Source: Chloroflexi bacterium RBG_13_46_14
Lineage (GTDB): Bacteria > Chloroflexota > Dehalococcoidia > Dehalococcoidales > UBA2162
DNA: 5,844 nt
Assembly (NCBI GenBank): GCA_001796415.1
Contig: MGML01000167.1
Coordinates: 1 to 5,844 of the forward strand
Reading direction: 5' to 3'
Positions 1 through 4,459 of the stretch are shown piece by piece. Made by a program: the position numbers and the translations under genes. Under the pieces are notes generated by a model. That model was not told the DNA's origin. It saw only the letters and a program-made list of their open reading frames with translations, and made no database searches. Numbering within the stretch: position 1 is the stretch's first letter; every line of letters begins with the position of its first letter.

Positions 1-50
1 GTACCTTCGCCTGCGGCAAGAATCATCGCTTTTTCAATATCAGCATTCAT
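1..50 (-). CDS. hddC: Sugar-nucleotide pyrophosphorylase, N-terminal fragment (probable GDP-heptose-forming HddC)
   Basis: Partial gene cut by the left edge; only 16 full codons are visible. The peptide reads MNADIEKAMILAAGEGT. The MILAAGEGT stretch is the N-terminal nucleotide-binding signature (consensus LAAGxGTR) of the NTP_transferase family, enzymes that join a sugar 1-phosphate to an NTP in the cytoplasm. Family membership is well supported. The specific call, D-glycero-alpha-D-manno-heptose 1-phosphate guanylyltransferase, is inferred only from co-transcription with hddA and gmhA. A glucose-, mannose- or other sugar-1-phosphate nucleotidyltransferase is equally possible from the sequence alone. 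The ATG at 50 overlaps the end of galE by 11 bases, suggesting translational coupling. A second in-frame ATG at 26, directly before ILAAGEG, would avoid the overlap, but neither start has a strong ribosome binding site. Confidence 0.7.
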   Translation of the reverse strand, partial: MNADIEKAMILAAGEG

Positions 51-1020
51 ATCCGTCCGGGTTTTCTTTCATCCATTTCCAGGCGCTTTCAATGATTTCC
101 CTTAACGTGGTATGTTCGGGATTCCAGCCGAGTTCCGCTCCGGCACGAACCGAACTCGCTACCAGTACAGCCGGGTCACCGGCACGCCTCGGATGCATAT
201 CGATAGGAATATTCACTCCGGTCACTTCACTGGCAATATCGATAACTTCCAGGACCGAATATCCTTCTCCGCTGCCAAGGTTATAAGCCCTGCCGCTCAG
301 TTCATCCAGTTTTTCAAGAGCCAGGATATGAGCGCGGGCAATATCGATTACGTGGACGTAATCTCTTACGCATGATCCATCGCGAGTCGGATAATCGGTG
401 CCAAACACTGCCACCGGTTTGTCAGGATTCATTGCAGCCTTCAGGATATTCGGGATGAGATGGGTTTCCGGCCAGTGATCTTCGCCGAGATTCTCACTCG
501 CCCCCGCCGCATTAAAATATCGCAGCGAAATATGCTTGAGGCCGTATGCGGAACCGTACCATTTCAGGATGTTTTCGAACATCAGCTTTGTTTCGCCATA
601 GCTGTTTATTGGATTTTTAGGATGGTCTTCCCCGATGAGAGGACTCTCCGGCTCACCGTATACGGAGGCACTGGATGAGAAGATAATCCTGTTCACCTTA
701 CTCTTTACCATGGTATCGAGCAGTGTAATGCCATCGACAATGTTGGTCTTAAAATAACGCCCGGGATCAGTCATGGAAAATTCAACGACGGTTTCCGCTG
801 CCATATGCATCACCGCGTCTATCCTGCAATGAACTAATATATCTTCAAGAGCAGCAACCTCATCGATATCAAAATATAAAAATACGGCATCATCAGGGAC
901 AGCCGCGTGATGACCCTGGGTTAAATTATCCAGGACGAATACTTCATGTCCCTGTTTTAATAACTGCTCGGAAACGATACTACCGACGTAGCCGGCACCA
1001 CCGGTAACCAGAATATTCAT
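40..1020 (-). CDS. galE: UDP-glucose 4-epimerase (GalE-type SDR)
   Basis: Complete 326-residue extended short-chain dehydrogenase/reductase that interconverts UDP-glucose and UDP-galactose, and possibly the N-acetyl forms, using bound NAD in the cytoplasm. The N-terminal Rossmann motif TGGAGYVG is at residues 6-13. The catalytic triad appears as S117 in FSSSASVYG and Y141xxxK145 in SYGETK. The sugar-binding stretch YPTRDGSCVRDYVHV at 210-224 is characteristic of true GalE. Length is typical (about 325-340). At the position of E. coli Tyr299, which limits substrate size, I align Val285 (DPAVLVASS), so UDP-GlcNAc could be accepted; this is inference. The ATG at 1020 overlaps the gmhA stop as ATGA, and GGGAG lies 5 nt upstream, so the start is secure. 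It sits inside the heptose operon, where it would supply Gal or GalNAc for the same glycan. Confidence 0.93.
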   Translation of the reverse strand: MNILVTGGAGYVGSIVSEQLLKQGHEVFVLDNLTQGHHAAVPDDAVFLYFDIDEVAALEDILVHCRIDAVMHMAAETVVEFSMTDPGRYFKTNIVDGITLLDTMVKSKVNRIIFSSSASVYGEPESPLIGEDHPKNPINSYGETKLMFENILKWYGSAYGLKHISLRYFNAAGASENLGEDHWPETHLIPNILKAAMNPDKPVAVFGTDYPTRDGSCVRDYVHVIDIARAHILALEKLDELSGRAYNLGSGEGYSVLEVIDIASEVTGVNIPIDMHPRRAGDPAVLVASSVRAGAELGWNPEHTTLREIIESAWKWMKENPDGYEC

Positions 1021-1586
1021 TCACTCTCCCTTAAGCAGGCGGTGATAATATGTTCGAACAGTAAATGCATATCTTCGGCCTGTTCCATGTTATCGATCGG
1101 GGCTATCACATGAATGTCGACCAGCTCCTTGAGTTTTCCTCCGCTGAAACCGATTAATCCGACTGTAGTGGCGCCTTTTTCTCTGGCAACGGTAATACCG
1201 TTCAATACATTGGGAGAATTCCCGCTGCCACTGATCGCGATAACGACATCTCCGGGTTCTACATAATTGTTAATTTGTTCGGCAAAAACCATATCGTATG
1301 AAGTATCATTTGCCCACGCGGTAAGCAGGTGAACATTATCTGTCAAAGCAAAAGCTTTTATTCTCTGTTTACCCTCTGATATCGCTCCTTTAGCAAGATC
1401 ACAGGCGAAATGAGACGCGGTGGCAGCTGAACCGCCATTGCCGATGATGAATACCTGGCCTCTGCCCTCCCGGGTTTTTTCAAGCAGGGACACAACCCGG
1501 TCTATATCGTCAACAGGTAATTTTTCCAGCAGCGCACCCAGCTCAGAAATATATTGTGTTATTTTATCTCTGGTTCCATTCCCCAT
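1017..1586 (-). CDS. gmhA: Sedoheptulose 7-phosphate isomerase (SIS domain)
   Basis: A 189-residue SIS-fold isomerase converting sedoheptulose 7-phosphate to D-glycero-D-manno-heptose 7-phosphate, the first step of heptose activation. Family motifs are the phosphate-binding IGNGGSAATASHFACDLAKG (48-67), ANDTSYDMVFAEQI (92-105), AISGSGNSPNVL (117-128) and the C-terminal EDMHLLFEHI (171-180). By alignment from memory, E. coli GmhA catalytic Glu65 is Asp63 here and Gln172 is Glu171, while His61 and His180 are kept as His59 and His179. This matches a variant branch rather than the enterobacterial enzyme. The DiaA/SIS regulator alternative is disfavoured because both histidines are kept. The start at 1586 gives the usual family length (about 190). 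The reading frame stays open to an ATG at 1664, but that would begin inside an inverted repeat and add 26 residues unlike the family. The ribosome site before 1586 is only purine-rich. The stop overlaps the galE start. Confidence 0.85.
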   Translation of the reverse strand: MGNGTRDKITQYISELGALLEKLPVDDIDRVVSLLEKTREGRGQVFIIGNGGSAATASHFACDLAKGAISEGKQRIKAFALTDNVHLLTAWANDTSYDMVFAEQINNYVEPGDVVIAISGSGNSPNVLNGITVAREKGATTVGLIGFSGGKLKELVDIHVIAPIDNMEQAEDMHLLFEHIITACLRESE

Positions 1587-1653
1587 TTTCTTTTCTCTTC
1601 GAATACCGCAGGCATTAATTCCGTTCATACCCTTTATAGATTCCCCTCTGCAG

Positions 1654-1684
1654 GGGAATGACACGAAAGAAATGTGTCATTCCC
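1654..1684. repeat. Perfect 11-bp inverted repeat (GGGAATGACAC/GTGTCATTCCC)
   Basis: GGGAATGACAC at 1654-1664 pairs perfectly with GTGTCATTCCC at 1674-1684, leaving a 9-nt loop. It lies upstream of gmhA and covers the longest possible gmhA start codon (1664), which argues against that start. The GGAATGAC core recurs in the repeat at 4351-4386 (AGGAATGACGGG), so both may belong to one short-palindrome family scattered through the genome. There is no T-run on either side, so it is not a typical intrinsic terminator. Confidence 0.8.
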
Positions 1685-1700
1685 TCCCTTCCTTTTCAAC

Positions 1701-1790
1701 CATTCCGGCCTGCCTCCGGCGGGTAAACTCCAGCCGGAATCCAGGAGATCTACTGGATACCGTTTTTCAACGGTATGGTAAGTATTTACC
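1701..1790 (+). repeat. Dispersed structured repeat, copy 1 (~90 bp)
   Basis: This 90-bp block matches 3092-3180 in the same orientation with about eight substitutions and one single-base gap, as counted by eye. It holds three stem candidates in series: ATTCCGGC (1702-1709) with GCCGGAAT (1733-1740); ATCCAG (1739-1744) with CTGGAT (1753-1758); and ATACCGTT (1757-1764) with AACGGTAT (1769-1776) around a TTTC loop. It ends 5 bp from the hddA stop codon. With no coding capacity and compact palindromes, it resembles a REP/MITE-like non-autonomous element. Its orientation is arbitrary. Confidence 0.85.
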
Positions 1791-1795
1791 TATTC

Positions 1796-2797
1796 TTAAT
1801 AACATCCGAATCTGCCGTCCACTTCCGGAATACCGGAATAGAGTATCCTGCTCCCGGAACGTTCGAAGCGAAAAGGCAGTTCCCGTAAATCACCAAGGGC
1901 GGCACGAACGCTGCCTTTTCGCTCCCGGGGGCAATATAACAGTAGAAATCCACCACCCCCGGAACCGGTAATCTTTCCGCCCAGAGCGCCTGCGCTGCGA
2001 GCAGCCTGATACATACCATCGATCTCCGGATTACTGATCAGAGAAGAAAGCTGTTTTTTTAACTCCCAGTTTTCATCCAGCAGTAATCCAAAATCATCGA
2101 AAGCCCCGGCAGCGATCAATTCTCTCGCCTGGTACGCTGAATCTCTCATGGTATTGAGAGTATCGAGTCGAAGCTCTATGTTGGTCAACTGTTCAGCCAG
2201 CACCTCATTTGAATTCCTGGTCAGGCCGGTATCGAAAAGAAGCAGGTTCTTTTCGAATCTCCGCTTATCTTCATCAGGGATATCTATTCTTTCAAGCGAA
2301 ACTCCGTCACTGTCAAATGTTATGAATTGCATATCGCCGTACGCCGCGATGTATTGATCCTGCCTGCCGATTGGCTTTTTCAGAATATCGATCTCGATCC
2401 GGCAGGCTTCCCGTGCCAGTACATCAGGCGGTTTGTTTTCACCTTTATAGGCATAAAGAGCCTGTAATAAACCCACGCTCACGCTGCTGGAGGAACCAAG
2501 GCCGGTACCATGTGAAGGAACGTCGGCGAGTGTTATGATCTCGACTCCCCGTGTGATACCGGTACTTTTCATCGCTTCCCGGATTATCTCATGTTCCAGT
2601 TCATCGACCGTTTCTACGACTTCCTGCTTCGAGTAACTCACCCTGATTAAATTATCGTAACGTTTCTTTACTATTATGTAGACGTATTTATCGATTGCGG
2701 TGCTGATGACAGCTCCTCCGTACCGCGTGAAAAAATCATCGAAATCCGTTCCTCCTCCCAGAAAACTCACTCTCAATGGCGTTCGCACTACGATCAC
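1796..2797 (-). CDS. hddA: D-glycero-alpha-D-manno-heptose 7-phosphate kinase (GHMP family)
   Basis: A 333-residue cytoplasmic GHMP-superfamily kinase, expected to phosphorylate D-glycero-D-manno-heptose 7-phosphate at C1 with ATP to give the alpha 1,7-bisphosphate that leads to GDP-heptose. All three GHMP motifs are visible: PLRVSFLGGGTD (7-18), the ATP-binding loop PSHGTGLGSSSSVSVGLL (94-111) and the C-terminal KITGSGGGGFLLLY (275-288). RQDQYIAAYGD (145-155) is the segment typical of HddA-type sugar kinases. Length fits the family (about 330-350). The start is GTG at 2797: an in-frame TGA lies directly upstream, and GGGAG sits 7 nt before the GTG. A fucose-type GHMP kinase is the main alternative, but the neighbouring gmhA favours heptose. 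It is first in the operon, about 35 nt downstream of the predicted transcription start. Confidence 0.88.
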   Translation of the reverse strand: MIVVRTPLRVSFLGGGTDFDDFFTRYGGAVISTAIDKYVYIIVKKRYDNLIRVSYSKQEVVETVDELEHEIIREAMKSTGITRGVEIITLADVPSHGTGLGSSSSVSVGLLQALYAYKGENKPPDVLAREACRIEIDILKKPIGRQDQYIAAYGDMQFITFDSDGVSLERIDIPDEDKRRFEKNLLLFDTGLTRNSNEVLAEQLTNIELRLDTLNTMRDSAYQARELIAAGAFDDFGLLLDENWELKKQLSSLISNPEIDGMYQAARSAGALGGKITGSGGGGFLLLYCPRERKGSVRAALGDLRELPFRFERSGSRILYSGIPEVDGRFGCY

Positions 2798-2839
2798 TCA
2801 CCTGCTCCCTCGAAATACGCTAATACCTCACCACTGAAT

Positions 2840-2867
2840 ATTATACTCATATAAGAAATATTGTCAA
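2840..2867 (-). promoter_or_regulatory. Consensus sigma-70-type promoter of the heptose operon
   Basis: On the minus strand, TTGACA (2862-2867) is followed by a 16-nt spacer and TATAAT (2840-2845). Both hexamers match the housekeeping consensus exactly. The predicted start of transcription is near 2833, giving a leader of about 35 nt before the hddA GTG. A perfect match of both boxes suggests strong or constitutive transcription of hddA-gmhA-galE-hddC unless a repressor acts. The spacer is AT-rich. Confidence 0.88.
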
Positions 2868-2905
2868 GATGTTCAGAAGTGATGGAAATTTTGAATAAGT
2901 AGTCT

Positions 2906-2924
2906 CCCCCTTTGACAAAGGGGG
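2906..2924. repeat. C5T3 hairpin repeat with trailing GGGGGATT
   Basis: CCCCCTTT (2906-2913) and AAAGGGGG (2917-2924) form a perfect 8-bp stem with a GAC loop. It is followed by ATTAAGGGGGATTTG, a second G5ATT unit. Very similar strings recur between genes in many unrelated bacterial genomes, which is general knowledge and not checked here, so it is probably an intergenic palindromic repeat. It lies upstream of the hddA promoter and is not positioned to end either transcription unit. Confidence 0.75.
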
Positions 2925-3091
2925 ATTAAGGGGGATTTGAAGGATTAAACTTTTCTAAGCCTCGCCAGCGGTATCAAAGTTATACCCTGTTTATTAACAG
3001 TCGATATCTGTGTATGTCTTGCATCGTTATCTTGATCCATTCTCACTTCCGCTTGTCACCGCCTTCTCTCCGCAATCATTCTCTATCAATC

Positions 3092-3180
3092 CATCCCGGT
3101 CCGCCTCCGGCGGGTAAACTCCAACCGGAATCCAGGAATCTACTGGATACCGTTTTGCAACGGTATGGTGAATATGTACC
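3092..3180 (+). repeat. Dispersed structured repeat, copy 2 (~89 bp)
   Basis: Second copy of the element at 1701-1790, same orientation, one base shorter (GGAATC against GGAGATC). Several differences are compensated or neutral for folding. The inner stem CCGCC-TCC-GGCGG is perfect here but shorter in copy 1, and ATACCGTT/AACGGTAT is retained with a TTGC loop instead of TTTC. The outer stem is weaker (ATCCCGGT against ACCGGAAT). Retention of the CGTT/AACG hairpin in both copies suggests that the fold is what is maintained. It lies about 200 bp upstream of the antitoxin gene. Confidence 0.85.
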
Positions 3181-3331
3181 TTTTCAGATGTTCAATCATT
3201 TTCATCAACCTTCTCGCTCTCCAGTGTTTTCCAGCGGTACTGAAAACCGGGGAACAACGGGCAACACTTTAATCACAATGGTGCCTGGAAAAGTAAACTG
3301 CAGTACCAGCCTTTTATACTTCCTTATTTTA

Positions 3332-3348
3332 CTTGCTGATTTTGCAAG
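3332..3348. promoter_or_regulatory. Small inverted repeat before the antitoxin, possible autoregulatory operator
   Basis: CTTGC (3332-3336) and GCAAG (3344-3348) form an inverted repeat 35 nt upstream of the antitoxin start. Ribbon-helix-helix antitoxins usually bind short palindromes in their own promoter, so the position suits an operator. The match is only 5 bp and could be chance. No clean promoter was recognised: TATACT at 3315-3320 lacks a -35 box. Confidence 0.25.
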
Positions 3349-3382
3349 CTCATGATAGCCTAATAGATAGGAGGAAAACGTT

Positions 3383-3649
3383 ATGCGAGGGAAGACAAAG
3401 AAGGCCACGTTTAACCTGCCGACCGATCTCCTGCAGTCCATAGACGAAATCATGGCTACAGGGATGGTCGCGAGTAAAAATGCCCTGGTTGAACAGGCAC
3501 TGATTAAAGAACTGAATGAACTGAAAAAGCAATCTCGGAGAAAACGATGGCAGGAAGGAGCTGAAGATCCTCTGTTGATCAAGGATATCGAGGACACAGA
3601 TAAATCCTTTTACGATGCTGATGCTGAAACTGCCAGGAGAATAGGCTGA
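3383..3649 (+). CDS. Ribbon-helix-helix antitoxin of a MazEF/PemIK-type pair
   Basis: An 88-residue protein with an N-terminal ribbon-helix-helix DNA-binding domain (about 6-45): the beta strand KKATFNLP, then helix DLLQSIDEIMATG and helix SKNALVEQALIKELNELKKQ. The charged C-terminal tail (residues 51-88, KRWQEGAEDPLLIKDIEDTDKSF and the DADAETAR stretch) is the expected toxin-binding part. It should neutralise the toxin encoded immediately after it and repress the shared promoter. Translation signals are very strong: AGGAGG at 3369-3374, 8 nt before the ATG. The stop codon overlaps the toxin ATG by one base (TGATG), typical of coupled toxin-antitoxin pairs. The type is recognisable, but no specific gene name is justified. 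Confidence 0.85.
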   Translation: MRGKTKKATFNLPTDLLQSIDEIMATGMVASKNALVEQALIKELNELKKQSRRKRWQEGAEDPLLIKDIEDTDKSFYDADAETARRIG

Positions 3650-3993
3650 TGCCTGATTTTCAATGGGCGGTGTATGAAGCCAACCTCGATCCCGTAGCTG
3701 GAGTCGAACAAAAAAGGAGCCGTCCGGTACTCATTGTCAGTAATGAGGAATTCAACCAGGCAATGCCGAATATCACTGTTCTACCTCTGACGTCAACTCA
3801 ACGCCGTTTATATCCCTCCGAAATTTTATTACCGGCGGGAATTGCCGGACAACCGCTGGATTCCATCATAATGTCACATCAGATAAGGACCATTTCGAAA
3901 CAGCGACTGGGTAAATTTATCGGTCATCTCGATGATATTAAGATTCGTTCGGAAATTAGCGAAACTATGAAAGAACACCTGGATATCGGTTGA
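3649..3993 (+). CDS. mazF: MazF/PemK-family mRNA endoribonuclease toxin
   Basis: A 114-residue toxin of the PemK/MazF family, which cleaves single-stranded RNA at short sequence motifs and arrests growth when its antitoxin is lost. Family features in order: WAVYEANLDPVAGVEQKRSRPVLIVSN-type N-terminus (6-32) with the conserved EQ and RPV, NITVLPLTS (41-49), DSIIMSHQIRTISKQRLGKFIGHL (71-94). Arg25 and Thr48 align with the catalytic Arg and Thr described for Bacillus subtilis MazF. Length is normal and the protein appears intact. It has no Shine-Dalgarno of its own and starts within the antitoxin stop codon, so translation is coupled. The cleavage sequence cannot be predicted. The symbol denotes family rather than orthology to the E. 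coli gene. Confidence 0.9.
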   Translation: MPDFQWAVYEANLDPVAGVEQKRSRPVLIVSNEEFNQAMPNITVLPLTSTQRRLYPSEILLPAGIAGQPLDSIIMSHQIRTISKQRLGKFIGHLDDIKIRSEISETMKEHLDIG

Positions 3994-4117
3994 TAATTAA
4001 CAGGTCCCGATTTCCTGTCTGAAAAGAGAGGTCTGATTCAGGTTGGGCGGGTGAAGTCCGCCGCAGTTCGCCTGATGTGAACGCAGGCGGGAGACGGAAG
4101 AGGGATGGGTTGATAAT
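3988..4117. repeat. Direct repeat GGTTGATAAT bounding a 110-nt structured segment
   Basis: GGTTGATAAT occurs at 3988-3997 (spanning the toxin stop codon) and again at 4108-4117, exactly 120 nt apart. Between them are two GC-rich stems: GGCGG (4046-4050) with CCGCC (4058-4062) around a GTGAAGT loop, and CGCCTG (4069-4074) with CAGGCG (4084-4089) around ATGTGAACG. The pattern could be a target-site duplication around a small insertion or a structured RNA. A chance 10-bp match is less likely but cannot be excluded. It is kept as a repeat because no RNA family can be confirmed. Confidence 0.5.
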
Positions 4118-4171
4118 ATGTTTTGAGACTAGTATCGCATCTCGGAAATACCTTGAATAATATACTCATCC

Positions 4172-4233
4172 TTCGACAGGCTCAGGACGAGCGGTATCAT
4201 GCTATCCTGTCCGCTCATGGTGAGCTTGTCGAA
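4172..4233. repeat. 62-bp imperfect palindrome (TTCGACAGGCTCAGGACGAGC type)
   Basis: The arm at 4172-4194 (TTCGACAGGCTCAGGACG start) pairs with 4211-4233 (ending GAGCTTGTCGAA), with 19 of 23 positions complementary and a 16-nt loop. CCTTCG (4170-4175) can alternatively pair with CGAAGG (4241-4246). TTCGACA...CTCAGGA strings of this kind are familiar as short inverted repeats between genes in many bacterial genomes, so this is likely one copy of a dispersed REP-like family. It has no coding capacity. Confidence 0.8.
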
Positions 4234-4350
4234 CTATGAGCGAAGGTCCCAGAGCTAACACGCCTTATTCGAGGAACTTATAAGACACTACACTAAGAAA
4301 ATGTCAGCGAATTTTATACGGAGATTTACCCTAAACAGGAATTCTCTGGG

Positions 4351-4386
4351 TTCCCGCTCCGCCGGGGCGGACAGGAATGACGGGAT
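4351..4386. repeat. GC-rich hairpin repeat followed by GAATGACGGG
   Basis: CCGCTCC (4354-4360) pairs with GGGGCGG (4364-4370), with one T-G wobble and a 3-nt loop. The outer TTCC (4351-4354) and GGAA (4374-4377) can extend it past a bulge. The layout TTCCCGC-hairpin-GGAATGACGGG is a common style of intergenic palindrome in bacterial chromosomes. It shares GGAATGAC with the inverted repeat at 1654-1684. Confidence 0.65.
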
Positions 4387-4399
4387 GGGAAGCCGGAAA

Positions 4400-4429
4400 A
4401 TGACTCAACCCCCGGTAAACCTGTATACT
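4400..4429 (+). promoter_or_regulatory. Likely promoter of the PaaK-like ligase gene
   Basis: ATGACT (4400-4405, 4 of 6 to TTGACA) and TATACT (4424-4429, 5 of 6 to TATAAT) are separated by 18 nt. The -10 box overlaps a palindrome, TACTAT-TC-ATAGTA (4426-4439), a possible repressor site. The gene's ribosome site AGGCGG (4449-4454) lies 5 nt before the ATG. The weak -35 makes this moderate evidence only. Confidence 0.45.
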
Positions 4430-4459
4430 ATTCATAGTAATAAATAACAGGCGGTATTA

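Larger units (their letters stand above)
1587..1795. other. 209-nt hddA-gmhA intercistronic region made of repeats
   Basis: The gap between the hddA stop and the gmhA start is long for an operon and carries no gene. It consists of a ~90-bp dispersed repeat (1701-1790), an 11-bp inverted repeat (1654-1684) and a smaller hairpin, ATTCCCC (1640-1646) with GGGGAAT (1653-1659), which shares bases with the larger one so the two are alternatives. No convincing minus-strand promoter was found just before gmhA. A TATAAA lies around 1636 on the minus strand but has no matching -35. gmhA is therefore probably expressed by read-through from hddA, with the RNA folds possibly tuning stability or partial termination. 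No stem is followed by a U-run on the minus strand, so a classic terminator is not evident. Confidence 0.7.
2798..3382. other. 585-nt divergent intergenic region between hddA and the toxin-antitoxin pair
   Basis: No gene of normal size is supportable here. From left to right it holds the hddA leader and promoter (2798-2867), a C5T3 hairpin (2906-2924), two weak hairpins (GGTAT/ATACC at 2970-2986 and CTGTT/AACAG at 2987-3000), a dubious 31-codon minus-strand ORF (2945-3040), repeat copy 2 (3092-3180), and the antitoxin leader. The open frame at 3014-3355 on the plus strand runs through the repeat and shows no protein-like features, so it is not annotated as a gene. Confidence 0.75.
3994..4459. 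other. 466-nt intergenic region with several palindromes, no gene
   Basis: No coding region is supportable on either strand. It contains a structured segment bounded by two GGTTGATAAT copies (3988-4117), a large imperfect palindrome (4172-4233), a GC-rich hairpin repeat (4351-4386) and the promoter of the downstream ligase gene. The stretch 4247-4350 shows nothing recognisable. A weak ACAGG/CCTGT stem (about 4000-4018) follows the toxin stop but lacks a T-run, so no terminator is called for the toxin-antitoxin unit. Confidence 0.7.

Noticed and set aside
1587..1664. Extended gmhA start at 1664 (26 extra residues) and an internal ATG at 1628
   Set aside because: The 1664 codon lies within an inverted repeat, the added peptide is low in family likeness, and the ATG at 1586 gives the usual 189-residue length. 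The 1628 ATG has AAAGGG only about 1-2 nt away, too close for a ribosome site.
1420..1971. 183-codon plus-strand open frame
   Set aside because: It is antisense to gmhA, crosses repeat copy 1 and ends inside hddA. Its LLDTVFQRYG-like peptide is simply the translated repeat, also seen in the frame at 3014-3355.
2906..2924. C5T3 hairpin as an intrinsic terminator
   Set aside because: It lies upstream of the hddA promoter with no gene ending nearby, and neither side carries a clear T-run on the transcribed strand.
3315..3320. TATACT as the -10 box for the toxin-antitoxin promoter
   Set aside because: No acceptable -35 hexamer at 16-18 nt upstream (the region reads AGTAAA), so the promoter was left unassigned.
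3014..3355. 113-codon plus-strand open frame upstream of the antitoxin
   Set aside because: No ribosome site or protein-like composition. It runs through repeat copy 2, and the shared peptide with 1420-1971 comes from the repeat, not from homology of proteins.
4041..4095. Cobalamin riboswitch, suggested by GGTGAAGTCCGCC
   Set aside because: The B12-box and the GCCACTG-type core are missing, and no cobalamin gene follows.
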